Below, piece after piece: positions 10,590-20,263 of a DNA stretch of 64,000 nt. The notes below the pieces were generated by a model, which was not told the origin of the DNA, did no database searches, and saw only the letters and a list, made by a program, of their open reading frames with translations. The stretch comes from Pseudomonadota bacterium (GTDB lineage: Bacteria; Pseudomonadota; Gammaproteobacteria; Steroidobacterales; Steroidobacteraceae). The stretch is from assembly GCA_023423935.1 (NCBI GenBank), contig JAFAEQ010000055.1:1-64000 (forward strand). The letters are read 5' to 3'. Position 1 is the first letter of the stretch. The number at the start of each line of letters is the position of its first letter. Both the position numbers and the translations under genes were made by a program.

Positions 10590-12722
10590 ATGAGACGAAC
10601 GATCACGATTGCAATCATCGGTACATTGCTCGCGGGCTGCACCGACTCGAGCTCGAAACGGCCGATCACGATCGAAGATCAGATCACCGTACGCACGCCG
10701 TCACAGGCTGTGATTTCACCGGACGGAAGCTTGGTCGCGTACATGCTGAAGACGCCGCATCTGGCCGAGAACAGCTACACCTACGATCTGTACGTTGTCG
10801 GTACTGACGGTCGCAGCGCGCCGAAGAAGCTGGCCGGGTCGGAAGCGCAAGCCGGCAACATGTCGGACTACAAAGATCAATCGCCGACGTGGGCGCCGAC
10901 GTCGGACCGTCTCGTGTACGTGCTGCCGAAAGGTGAGGGAACGGAGATCCGTACGGTCGACATCGAGAACGGTCGCGAGGAGGTGCTCGTCAGTCGCGAG
11001 GCGATCGGGAAGGGATATTCCTTCGAGCCGACGATGGGCCAGGCACTTGCGTTCTCACCGGATGGCCGTTGGATTGCGTTTCTCGCTTCGCGCAAGGACG
11101 ATCAACTACCACCGGAGAAGTCGACGCGGGCGATCGAAGCGGACGAAGACTGGACACCAGCACAGCTCTCGCAAGAATTCGGTGCCGGTCCTGCACAACT
11201 CTTTGCCATGGAACTGGCGACGAAGCGCATCTTGCAGCTCACGGACCGCTCGATCAGTGTCAGGACGCTCGACTGGTCACCGGACAGCTCGCGGATCGTC
11301 GTCGAAGCGCAATCCGACCCGCAGGGCATAGGTTCCTATATGACCGGCGACATTTATGTGGCCGACGTCGCAACCGCGAAACTGCGACCCGTCGTCAAGA
11401 TGCCGGGCTGGGACATGGCGCCGAAGTGGTCGCCGGACGGCAAGCTCATCGCGTACGGCTCCCAACGTGGAGCCGAAGCCTGGATGTACACCTCGACGCT
11501 CGCTGTCGTTCCTGCGGACGGCTCCGCTCCGCCACGTTATCTCGAAGAACTCGATCGCATCGCCGGCAGCAGCGTCCAGCCCATGCGCTGGAGCGCCGAT
11601 GGCGAATTCATCGACACACGAGTGTGGCACGACATGTCACGTCACTTGTTCCGAGTGAACGTGACGAGCGGCAAAGCCGAGCGGCTGACGCCGCGCACGG
11701 ATCGGACTCATGACGCGTTCAGCTATTCGCGCGATGGCGAGCGAGTCGCCTTCATTGCACAAGGTGTTGCGACGCCTGCCGAGGTGTTCGTGTCTGCTGC
11801 GAACACGATCGATCCGGTGCAGATCACCGACAGCAATCCCGAATGGGATCAGCTCATGCGCCCGATCGTCGAGCGTGTGAAATACAAGAGCGCCGATGGC
11901 AAATGGGATATCCACGGCATCGTGCTCAAGCCTTCGAGCTATCAGGACGGCAAGCGCTATCCGCTGCTGTTGAACGTCCTCGGCGGTCCGCAAATGGTTC
12001 AGCAGGAGCTGAACCTGGTCTACAACTATCCGCTGCTCACGCTCGCGGAGCAGGGCTACGTGATCTTCATGCCGAATACGCGCGGGCGTGAGGGCTACGG
12101 GATGGACTTCACCTATGCGATTCGTGATGAGAAAAGCTACGTGCTCAATCCGATGAGCGATGCCTTGCGCGGCGTCGATATGCTCATCGAGCAGGGTGTC
12201 GCCGATCCGCAGCGCCTCGGTGTGCTCGGGTTCAGCTACGGCGGCACGCTCACCGCGAACATCATCACGCACACGGATCGCTTCAAAGCCGCGATCTACG
12301 GCGAGGGTTCGCCGAACGTGTTGCAGGACATCCTCGGTTACGGCGCGTCGGAGTTCCTCGGCCTCAATCGCGACATGTGGGGCTTCGGCAATCCGTACGA
12401 TCCGGCCGTGCAGAAGAGCGCGTTCGAGCAGACCGCAGTTCATCGCCTGGACAAAGTGCGGACACCCGTCATCGTCGAAGCGGGCGAGCTGTCGACTTGG
12501 GAAGGCGATCGTCAGTTCTATCGCGGCTTGAAGCATTTCGGCGTGCCGGCAGAGTTCTTCGTCTATCCGCGCTCGGGACATGCCTGGGGCGAGCCGCTGC
12601 TAAAGCAGGATGCGTTCCGCCGCCATATCGCCTGGTTCGATTACTGGATCAAAGGCAAGCCGTATCCGGACAAGAAGAAGCAGGCCGAGTACGACGCGTG
12701 GCGCAAGCAAGTGCCTCGCTGA
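10590..12722 (+). CDS. S9 family peptidase, predicted lipoprotein
   Basis: 710 residues from ATG 10590, with GAGAAAG upstream. The N-terminus is a lipoprotein signal with lipobox LLAGC, so the enzyme is probably anchored in a membrane facing the periplasm or outside. An alternative ATG at 10560 overlaps the previous stop as ATGA and would add ten residues. The hydrolase motifs are GFSYGG (Ser549) and SGHAW (His664). The acid position reads AGELSTWEGD, Ser in place of Asp, as in the paralogue at 3385. The two proteins are alike throughout and end in the same PYPDKKKQAEYDAWR tail, indicating a duplication. The main difference is lipid anchor here versus free export there. Confidence 0.88.
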   Translation: MRRTITIAIIGTLLAGCTDSSSKRPITIEDQITVRTPSQAVISPDGSLVAYMLKTPHLAENSYTYDLYVVGTDGRSAPKKLAGSEAQAGNMSDYKDQSPTWAPTSDRLVYVLPKGEGTEIRTVDIENGREEVLVSREAIGKGYSFEPTMGQALAFSPDGRWIAFLASRKDDQLPPEKSTRAIEADEDWTPAQLSQEFGAGPAQLFAMELATKRILQLTDRSISVRTLDWSPDSSRIVVEAQSDPQGIGSYMTGDIYVADVATAKLRPVVKMPGWDMAPKWSPDGKLIAYGSQRGAEAWMYTSTLAVVPADGSAPPRYLEELDRIAGSSVQPMRWSADGEFIDTRVWHDMSRHLFRVNVTSGKAERLTPRTDRTHDAFSYSRDGERVAFIAQGVATPAEVFVSAANTIDPVQITDSNPEWDQLMRPIVERVKYKSADGKWDIHGIVLKPSSYQDGKRYPLLLNVLGGPQMVQQELNLVYNYPLLTLAEQGYVIFMPNTRGREGYGMDFTYAIRDEKSYVLNPMSDALRGVDMLIEQGVADPQRLGVLGFSYGGTLTANIITHTDRFKAAIYGEGSPNVLQDILGYGASEFLGLNRDMWGFGNPYDPAVQKSAFEQTAVHRLDKVRTPVIVEAGELSTWEGDRQFYRGLKHFGVPAEFFVYPRSGHAWGEPLLKQDAFRRHIAWFDYWIKGKPYPDKKKQAEYDAWRKQVPR

Positions 12723-12770
12723 GGATCCGACTCGAAAGTCTTCAAGCCAATTTCACGAGAGCACTCCAAG

Positions 12771-15269
12771 ATGCTGCGACTTCCTGCATTGCTCGCCACC
12801 ACGGCGATTGCATTGAGCGCCAGTGCGTTCGCCGACACGTCCGGATCGAATGGTTATCAGCGTCCCTCGCACGCGCTTGTCGAAGCGGTCGACCGTCAGA
12901 ATCGCGTGGCGCCCCCGACCGAGTATTTTGATCAGGGGGCGCAAATGCAGGAGTTCGTCAGCCCCGACCGCAAGTACTTCGCGGTGGTGTCGTACCAATC
13001 GTACGTGCCCATCGAGGAACGGGCGCAGACGGTATGGAAGTCGCGCAATCTGAACTATTCAATCAATCCGCTCACGCGACGCGGTGGGAACTACGACAAC
13101 CCGGCACGCAAGATCGAGCTGCTGACGATCGCTTCAGGGGAGTTGAGGTCTGTCGAGCTTCCGGCCGATGCGCGCATCGGTCATCCCGTTTGGTCGCGCG
13201 ACGGACGTCACCTTGCCTTCGCCGTCTACCGCCATGCTCCAGGTGAAGTGTGGGTCGTCGATGCCGCGACCGCTCGGGCTCGCCAGCTCACGGGCGCCAT
13301 CGTGAACTCGCTCTCCTATCCGCACTTGCAGTGGATCGATGCAACGACGCTGCTGATCGCGAAGATCGCGCGCACACCTGCTAACGACTCGCAATCGACG
13401 GTGCCTCGGGAACCGGATGTCGCGGAGTTCGATGCCTCGAGCGCACAAGGTGGGTTCGCGACGCCGAGCGTGCGGGTCGCGCCGCTGCGGCCCGACGAGC
13501 GCGAGAAAGTACTCGCGTTCAACGATAGTGAATTCGTGACGGTCGATCTACAAGGCACGATGCACCAGACCGGCATCCGCGGTGCCGGCATATTCGTGCA
13601 TCCTTCGCCGGACGGCCGATACCTGTTGTCCGATCAGCTTTACGATCCGCTCGAGCGCGCATATGGAGCGCCACGGCGCTTCGATGTTTTCGATCGCACC
13701 GGCAAGCGCGTCTTTACAGTGCTGGATCGTCGCGAAGCCGTGAGCGATGGTGGTTTCTTCAACCCCGACATCGTCACGCCAGGTCCTCGCTACATCCGCT
13801 GGCATCCCGAGCATCCGGCGCGCTTGCAATGGCTCGTTGCGATCGAGGATGTTGCGAAGAAGGACAGAGGGCGCGATGAGCTTTGGGTGCTCGATGCACC
13901 GTTCACCGCGACACCACAGGTCGCTTATCGCAGTGATCGTCGTATTCAGGACGTGTACTGGCTGCCGCAAGGCGATTTCCTTGCCTTCGAGAATAGAGTC
14001 GGCACGAAGGGCTCGCGACTTGCGCGTGTGAGCGTGCGATCGCGCGATGCGAAGGTCACGCCACTGATCGAGTACGCGGGGGCGCCAGAAGGCGCAGGCA
14101 TTCCGCGCATTGCGCCATTCCTCGAACCTATGCTCGTCATGCGCCGCAATGCGTACGGCCAGCACGTGCCGATCGTGTCGGCCGATGGCCGTTACGCTTA
14201 CACGGTCAGCTACTTCCGCAGCGGCTTGGCGCGACTCGATCTGCGCTCCGGACGACTCGAGCCGCTCGTCAAGGAATCTGCTGGCGGAGAGTTCATCGAT
14301 TTCGTGAACGACAACGCTCGCAGCGGACTGTTCTTTGCGAGCCGACCCGGTAAGGGCAACACGCTAATTCGTCGCGAGCTCGCCTCGGGGAAGGAAGCGG
14401 TCGCCTATACGTTCCCGCGTCGCAATCTCCTGCCGGAGAACGCGCAACGTGAAATCGTGACTACTAAGCGCACGGATGGTTTGCCGCTCCGCGCAGAGGT
14501 GCATCTGCCACCAGGCTGGACGAAGGAGCACGGACCGCTGCCGGCGCTCTTCTGGGTGTATGCGCGGCGTTACGAAACGCAGGGTGACTATCAACAGGCG
14601 CTCAAGTCGATCGCAACATCGTCGGTCAATGACGAGATGAGTCTGTACATGGACTTCCGTGTCATGACGCTCGCCGGTTACGCGGTTGTCGCGTTCAACC
14701 CTCCGATCCTGCCGAAGCAGCCGGGGCAGTCGCCGTATGAGGCGGGATGGAACGAGCAGATGGTGGAAGGCACGCGCACGATGATCCAGCATCTGGCAGA
14801 GCAGGGCATCGTCGATCCGACCCGTGCGGCCGTGGGCGGTCAATCCGGCGGCGGCTATACGACTGCGAACCTGCTTGCGCACTCCGATCTATTTCGAGCC
14901 GGCATCGCGTGCAACGGCGTCTACAACCGCACGCTCTCGCCCTTCGGCGTTGCGTTGTTCGAAGAGCGCTCGCTCTGGCAGGTGCCGAAGAACTACGTCG
15001 AGATGTCTCCGCTGTTCCACGCGGACAAGATTCAAGCGCCGCTGCTCATCATCAAAGGTCAGGACGAAGAGCATCCCTCGATTCATCCGGCGGAGTCCGC
15101 CAACTTGTTCGGTGCGCTGAAGGGGCTCGGCAAGACCGCTCGCTACGTGGAGTTTCCACTCGAAGGTCACACGAACATCGCCTACGAGTCTGTGCTGCAT
15201 CAACTCTGGGAAATGGAGCGCTGGTTGCAGATGTATCTGGGGGAAGGATGGAAGCCAAGTGCGAAGTGA
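12771..15269 (+). CDS. Exported S9 family peptidase, divergent larger member
   Basis: 832 residues, ATG 12771, signal peptide ending ASAFA. The N-terminal part is a divergent propeller (VSPDRKYFAVVSYQSY, WSRDGRHLAFAVY). The hydrolase domain has GGQSGGG (Ser692), a Gly-rich nucleophile elbow unlike its neighbours, and base EGHTN (His800). The acid region reads KGQDEEHPS, so the acid is Asp or Glu with slightly altered spacing. It is the last gene before the terminator at 15513-15542. It is the most different member of the array and likely differs in substrate. Some S9 relatives with this architecture are lasso-peptide isopeptidases, but nothing nearby supports that function. Confidence 0.85.
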   Translation: MLRLPALLATTAIALSASAFADTSGSNGYQRPSHALVEAVDRQNRVAPPTEYFDQGAQMQEFVSPDRKYFAVVSYQSYVPIEERAQTVWKSRNLNYSINPLTRRGGNYDNPARKIELLTIASGELRSVELPADARIGHPVWSRDGRHLAFAVYRHAPGEVWVVDAATARARQLTGAIVNSLSYPHLQWIDATTLLIAKIARTPANDSQSTVPREPDVAEFDASSAQGGFATPSVRVAPLRPDEREKVLAFNDSEFVTVDLQGTMHQTGIRGAGIFVHPSPDGRYLLSDQLYDPLERAYGAPRRFDVFDRTGKRVFTVLDRREAVSDGGFFNPDIVTPGPRYIRWHPEHPARLQWLVAIEDVAKKDRGRDELWVLDAPFTATPQVAYRSDRRIQDVYWLPQGDFLAFENRVGTKGSRLARVSVRSRDAKVTPLIEYAGAPEGAGIPRIAPFLEPMLVMRRNAYGQHVPIVSADGRYAYTVSYFRSGLARLDLRSGRLEPLVKESAGGEFIDFVNDNARSGLFFASRPGKGNTLIRRELASGKEAVAYTFPRRNLLPENAQREIVTTKRTDGLPLRAEVHLPPGWTKEHGPLPALFWVYARRYETQGDYQQALKSIATSSVNDEMSLYMDFRVMTLAGYAVVAFNPPILPKQPGQSPYEAGWNEQMVEGTRTMIQHLAEQGIVDPTRAAVGGQSGGGYTTANLLAHSDLFRAGIACNGVYNRTLSPFGVALFEERSLWQVPKNYVEMSPLFHADKIQAPLLIIKGQDEEHPSIHPAESANLFGALKGLGKTARYVEFPLEGHTNIAYESVLHQLWEMERWLQMYLGEGWKPSAK

Positions 15270-15594
15270 AATGTCGATCAGCCCAATGGTAAGAGTGGGT
15301 CGCGCGGCTCTGTCCTGCTGCGTCGTAGTCACGGGCGCGTACGCGTTGTCGATGAATGTCAGAACCGGCGCGGTGCGTGCGTGAGTTGAGGCGGGCAAAA
15401 AAAGAAACTTTCCGCTTCTGGGTATGTATCGGCGCGGAAAACGCTCTTCAGTAGCGAGTGCGCATCTTGCGCAATCAGTCAGGCCGATGTGCTGCGACAC
15501 GTCGTGCTGAGGCACCGGCGGCGCTCAGCCGCCGGTGTTTTTCTCTGTGATCGGAACGATACAGAAGGTCAACCGTGCCCACGATAGGCTGCGT
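15270..15594 (+). other. Non-coding spacer with structured segments, possible small RNA
   Basis: 325 bases between two S9 genes with no convincing gene. It contains a short hairpin TGCGCA-TCT-TGCGCA at 15459-15473, a GC-rich stretch, and the strong terminator at 15513-15542. The arrangement of a structured 100-200 base stretch ending in a perfect terminator would suit either a 3' end for the upstream operon or a small RNA. Sequence alone does not decide. Confidence 0.35.
15513..15542 (+). terminator. Rho-independent terminator inside the S9 array
   Basis: Perfect 10-bp inverted repeat CACCGGCGGC / GCCGCCGGTG (15513-15522 and 15528-15537) with a 5-base loop, followed by five T. It lies 243 bases after the gene at 12771-15269 and before the start at 15595, so it splits the array into at least two transcription units. 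Confidence 0.9.
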
Positions 15595-17895
15595 ATGAAT
15601 GCCATGAAATCAAGTGCCAGCGGTGCCGGTTTCGCATTGGTCGCGAGCCTATTTTCGATGGCATCCGCGGCGACGACTGCTCGGCCGCTCGACATCGACC
15701 ACGTCACGAAGATGCGCTCGATACAGCATCTCGCACTGTCGCCGGACAACAGGTGGATTGCGTATGCGTTGTGTGATCCGGAGCGGGTGACCAACACGGT
15801 GGTCGTCAACTCGGGATGCGACATCTGGGTCAGCGCACCGGATGGGAACGATGCACGGCGATTGGAAACGGGACACACCGCGAACGCATATCCGCAATGG
15901 TCGCCAGACAGCAGCGCGCTCGTGTTCTACGCGGGTGATGAAGCGAACCCGAACCTGTGGCTGTGGCGTGTCGACGCGTCCGAGCCGCGACGCGTGAGCG
16001 ATGTGCCGCTCGCCACCTTCAGCAATGGCTTTGTTCAGCCGATCTGGTTGCGCGACAGCGCCACCGTGATCGTGAAGTTGAAATCGGAAGAGCACGCGCA
16101 AGCGGCAACGTCCGGAGCGCACGTCGCCAGTGGTCAACCTGCGTGGGCGATGCCAGCGGTGGGCGAATCGAAAGCGATCGTGCAGTTCTCGTCGCCGGCC
16201 TCGGCGCAACCGACGGCCGATAGCGCACCCGCAGACTTGCCGAGCTATCGGATCGCGGATCTTGGCACGATCGATATTGCCTCGGGCGCGTTGCGACGAC
16301 TGACGCGTGACAGGGCCATCACCGGCTACACGCTGTCCCCAGACGAGCGCTCTGTCGCGTTCATGCACTACAGAACATGGGGCGGGTTGCCTGATCTCGG
16401 TGTCACCGCGTGGACGCTCGAGGTCATCGACTTGGCGAGCGGCAACATTCGCAAGCTCGCCTCCGACGTGCACCAATTTCACGGCTACGCGTTCAGCTGG
16501 TCGCCGGACAGCCGACATATCGCTTATCTCACCGGGCCGGACAGACCGGGCGGATTCCCGATGAGCGAACGGCCTGGTGCGACCATCGCTTGGGTCGCGG
16601 CCAGTGGCGGCGCCCCTCGGATCCTGGCGGGACATGGTGATTTCGGCACCTCCGCATACTATCGGCCGATCTGGGACCCGCGGGGCACACATATATATGT
16701 GGCGGGTCAGGACGCCCTGTGGCGGGCAAGCCTGACCAGCGAGCAGATCGAGCGTTGGGTCGCGGTCGAGGGTTTCTCACCGGACTACGTTTTGGCCGCG
16801 CGCGATGTCGCCTGGTCAGACGATGGCGGTCAATCCCTTCTTGTCGCCATGCGCGGCGTGAGGGCGCCGGGTACGAGCCTCTTCCGTGTGCGCACGGGTT
16901 CCGGCGAAGTGAAGAAGCAACGGGATACCGACGTGACCTTGTCGGGGCCGTTCGGCGGCATCTTCGATCCCGGACACATGATGGCGGACGCGCGCAATCT
17001 GATTCACGTGGGGGGTAGTGCGAGCCGGCCACTCGATGTGTGGATGACCGATCTGAAGTCGAACCAGCAGCGTCGAGTGACGACGCTCAATCCCCAGTTC
17101 GAGGGCTACCAGTTTCCATCCACGCGCGTGGTCGAGTATCGCAGCATCGATGGCCGGCCACTGCGCGCTGCGTTGCTGCTACCCGCGCAGTACGAACCCG
17201 GCAAGCGCTATCCGATGCTCGTTTGGATGTACGCAGGTGGCGCCGGCTCACGGCGCACGAACACCTTCGGCCTCGATAACGGTTCGATGGCGAACATGCA
17301 CATGCTGTCGACACGCGGCTATGCAGTGCTGTACCCGGACATCCCTGTGAGCGTTGGTACGCCTGCGCTCGATGTGCTGAAGGCCGTGATACCAGCGGTC
17401 GACAAAGTCATCGATATGGGCATCGCGGATGCGGATCGCCTCGCAGCGGGCGGCGTGAGCAATGGTGGCTTCGCGACGCTCGCGCTCATCGCACAGACAC
17501 CGCGCTTCAAGGCGGCAATCGCCAACAACGGCTACGGCGATATCGGCGCCTTCTACGGTTACGAGGGGTGGAGTGAATTCCTGGAGAACGGCTTTGGAGC
17601 GATGGGCGTGCCGCCGTGGGAAGCACCGCTGCGCTACGTGAACAACTCGCCTTTCTATCAACTCGATCGCGTCCGCACGCCGGTTCTGATTCAAGTCGGT
17701 GAGCTGGATACAGGCTTCAATGAACTGAGCACGCAGATCTATGTCGGGCTGAAGCGGCTCGGACGCGAGGCGACGCTGCTCAAGTATCCCGACGAAGGTC
17801 ACGGCGTGTTCAAGTCGGCGAACGTCGCTGATTACTGGAACCGCGTCGTGCAGTTCCTGGATGCGCATCTCAACGGCGCGAGCCGCCAACAGTAA
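15595..17895 (+). CDS. Exported S9 family peptidase
   Basis: 766 residues from ATG 15595, chosen for ATAGG 6 bases upstream and because longer versions would run into the terminator at 15513-15542. A second ATG at 15604 is equally compatible with the signal peptide (GFALVASLFSMASA). Propeller motifs LSPDN, WSPDS and LSPDE precede the hydrolase domain with GVSNGG (Ser622), acid GELD (Asp705) and base DEGHG (His736). The triad is complete. The body contains an Ala/Ser/Pro-rich insert near residues 195-215 (PASAQPTADSAPADLP). It starts the second transcription unit of the array. Confidence 0.88.
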   Translation: MNAMKSSASGAGFALVASLFSMASAATTARPLDIDHVTKMRSIQHLALSPDNRWIAYALCDPERVTNTVVVNSGCDIWVSAPDGNDARRLETGHTANAYPQWSPDSSALVFYAGDEANPNLWLWRVDASEPRRVSDVPLATFSNGFVQPIWLRDSATVIVKLKSEEHAQAATSGAHVASGQPAWAMPAVGESKAIVQFSSPASAQPTADSAPADLPSYRIADLGTIDIASGALRRLTRDRAITGYTLSPDERSVAFMHYRTWGGLPDLGVTAWTLEVIDLASGNIRKLASDVHQFHGYAFSWSPDSRHIAYLTGPDRPGGFPMSERPGATIAWVAASGGAPRILAGHGDFGTSAYYRPIWDPRGTHIYVAGQDALWRASLTSEQIERWVAVEGFSPDYVLAARDVAWSDDGGQSLLVAMRGVRAPGTSLFRVRTGSGEVKKQRDTDVTLSGPFGGIFDPGHMMADARNLIHVGGSASRPLDVWMTDLKSNQQRRVTTLNPQFEGYQFPSTRVVEYRSIDGRPLRAALLLPAQYEPGKRYPMLVWMYAGGAGSRRTNTFGLDNGSMANMHMLSTRGYAVLYPDIPVSVGTPALDVLKAVIPAVDKVIDMGIADADRLAAGGVSNGGFATLALIAQTPRFKAAIANNGYGDIGAFYGYEGWSEFLENGFGAMGVPPWEAPLRYVNNSPFYQLDRVRTPVLIQVGELDTGFNELSTQIYVGLKRLGREATLLKYPDEGHGVFKSANVADYWNRVVQFLDAHLNGASRQQ

Positions 17896-17946
17896 TCGTC
17901 CTTCGAGGCGCCGGCACTCAGGGCATCTCTCATCGCGAGGAACACA

Positions 17947-20079
17947 ATGACAAGCGTATTGCGCAGAACAGGTCTCGCTGCGCTCATGTTTTCTGCGGTC
18001 GCAACTGCACAGGCTGAGCGGCCATTTCAATTCGACGATCTGTTCGGAATCGATCACGTGCGGACTGCGGCGATCGCACCAAATGGCGAGCAGGTGGCGT
18101 TCGTCACGGAACGCTGGACGCCCGAGAATTACGTCGGGCGCAGCAGCGTGTTGTGGCTCGTGTCTGCGAAAGGCGGCGACCCTCGACGTGCGGGCGATTT
18201 GTCGTTCGAACGTAAGCAGAGCGATCCGGTGTGGTCGCCGGACAGCAAGCGTCTCGTGTATCTCGCCGACACCGGAAGCGGCACCCGATTGCGGCTGGTC
18301 AACGTCGCAGGACGTCCTACGGTTGACACACTCACCGTATGCGACGCGGATGAAAGCATCGCCGCTCCGACGTGGTCGCCCGACAGCGCACAGGTTGCCG
18401 TCATGTGCGTCCGACCGACGACTCGAGCCGAACAGGTTCCGAAGACCATCGTCGCGAGCGAATCCGATCTCTACGACGGCACGCCATACAAGCCAGGTCG
18501 CGAGCCGCGGCTCGTGCTGTTCGACATTGCAACCGCTGCCGGACGCGAAGTCGCAGAAAATTCGGCGTTCCTGGCCGATCCTGGGACGGTGATGTGGCAC
18601 TCACCGGACACGATCTGGATCGTGGCCACAGGACCCGGCGACTACGAAGGCATGATCTATAACGAGACGCTCCGGGCGTACCGGTACGATCTGAAGTCCT
18701 CAGTCCTTACCGCGATGCCCGGCACGTGGCGGCCGGCCAATGCCGCAATCGCTCTGCCGCGCAGCGACGATTTCATCGTGCTCACTGGCGGATCCGTCCC
18801 GATGCACGACTGGCAACAATGGTGGAGACCGGTACCGCTCGTCGTGAGCATGGCCGAGAAAGGCGGCGCATTACAGTCGCTGAGCGAGCCGCGGGATCTC
18901 ATGCTGAGCTATGAAAGTCAGATCGGCTGGGCCGCTGCACCGGACGGTGATGTGAAGGGCGTGCTGTACTTTACAGACTTCGCGCGCGGGTCGTATCGGG
19001 TGCGGGGGTTCTATCCCGCTCGGAAGCATTGGGTCGATGTCACCCCGGAGCATCTGACGGTTGAGTCCTTCAGCGTGACTGCTAATGGGCGCACGATGGC
19101 CGTCGTGCAGGGCGATGCGAACACGTTGCCGGATGTGTACCTGATGGATCTCGCGCGCCCGGCCGCAAAGCCAATTCGCCTTACGCACTTTGGCGACAAG
19201 GTACGCGCGGTCTTCGATGTGCCGTCCGTCGAACGACTGAAGTGGCGCAGCGCCGACGATCGTTTCGACATCGATGGCTGGCTCGTGAAGCCACACGGAT
19301 ACGAAAAGGGCAAGCGCTATCCACTCATCGTCGACGTGCACGGCGGTCCGGGCGTCGCATTCCGCAACCGTTTCGAACAATTCCTGCTGCAAGGCGCACA
19401 TCAGGTGCCGCCGGCTTTGTATGCCGCTCGCGGGTACATGGTGTTGATGGTGAATCCGCGCGGCGATCCCGGTTATGGGCGCGCGCACATGGAGGCCTTG
19501 CTCGAAGGTTGGGAGTATCCGACGCGCTACGACATCTTCAGCGGTGTCGATCATGTCGTGAAGCTCGGCTATGCAGATCCGGAGCGTCTCGGTATCGGCG
19601 GTGCGAGCTATGGCGGTTGGGTGACGACATTCGCGGTGACGCAGACCGATCGCTTCAAGGCGGCGTCCGCCAATGACCCTGTCATCGACAACGATCTGTC
19701 GGCTGCGCTCGCATACCGGGGCACGCGATCGAGCAATTACTGGCTTCACGCGGGGTTCGCCGGTGCGAAAGCGGGGGATCCGAACGCGAAGCTCGTGAAT
19801 CCAGATCCCAGCCGCGTGAAGACGCCAATCCTTTTGCGCTTCGGTCTCGCCGAACAGAAACCGTTTCCAAGTCAGTTCTTCATCTCCGGCCTTGAGTACT
19901 TCACGTACCTGCACGCACGCTGCCGACCGGTCGAGATGATCATGCATCCGGAGGAAGGTCACGGCGTCTTCGACGGCGCGACGTGGCGCGAATACGTGGA
20001 GCGTGATGTGCGCTGGTTCGATTACTGGATCAAAGGCGAAGGCGAGTCGCCGCTCAAGCCGTGGAAGTGTGAGTCATGA
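17947..20079 (+). CDS. Exported S9 family peptidase (S9C-like)
   Basis: 710 residues from ATG 17947 with GAGG 9 bases upstream; signal peptide ending ATAQA. Propeller blades (WSPDS repeated) precede a hydrolase domain with HGGPG oxyanion-type loop, GASYGG nucleophile elbow (Ser554) and EEGHGVF base (His672). This combination is typical of acylaminoacyl or dipeptidyl peptidases of the S9 family. The acid position reads FGLAEQ, Glu where Asp is expected, so activity should be tested rather than assumed. It lies 51 bases after the previous stop and probably shares its transcript. Confidence 0.87.
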   Translation: MTSVLRRTGLAALMFSAVATAQAERPFQFDDLFGIDHVRTAAIAPNGEQVAFVTERWTPENYVGRSSVLWLVSAKGGDPRRAGDLSFERKQSDPVWSPDSKRLVYLADTGSGTRLRLVNVAGRPTVDTLTVCDADESIAAPTWSPDSAQVAVMCVRPTTRAEQVPKTIVASESDLYDGTPYKPGREPRLVLFDIATAAGREVAENSAFLADPGTVMWHSPDTIWIVATGPGDYEGMIYNETLRAYRYDLKSSVLTAMPGTWRPANAAIALPRSDDFIVLTGGSVPMHDWQQWWRPVPLVVSMAEKGGALQSLSEPRDLMLSYESQIGWAAAPDGDVKGVLYFTDFARGSYRVRGFYPARKHWVDVTPEHLTVESFSVTANGRTMAVVQGDANTLPDVYLMDLARPAAKPIRLTHFGDKVRAVFDVPSVERLKWRSADDRFDIDGWLVKPHGYEKGKRYPLIVDVHGGPGVAFRNRFEQFLLQGAHQVPPALYAARGYMVLMVNPRGDPGYGRAHMEALLEGWEYPTRYDIFSGVDHVVKLGYADPERLGIGGASYGGWVTTFAVTQTDRFKAASANDPVIDNDLSAALAYRGTRSSNYWLHAGFAGAKAGDPNAKLVNPDPSRVKTPILLRFGLAEQKPFPSQFFISGLEYFTYLHARCRPVEMIMHPEEGHGVFDGATWREYVERDVRWFDYWIKGEGESPLKPWKCES

Positions 20080-20263
20080 GTCGGTGTGCCGTGATGGCCG
20101 ATGCCGACGCACCGCGTCGTCCGCCTGAGCGCTGCGATTTTCCTGCGCACGCGTTCGTCGCCCCGGGTATCCCGGAGCCGCGCAATCGCTCTATGTCTAA
20201 AGGGCGGCCGAATCGCTGACGCACATGCGTTGCCGCGTACTACACAACATAAAGGTACTAACC

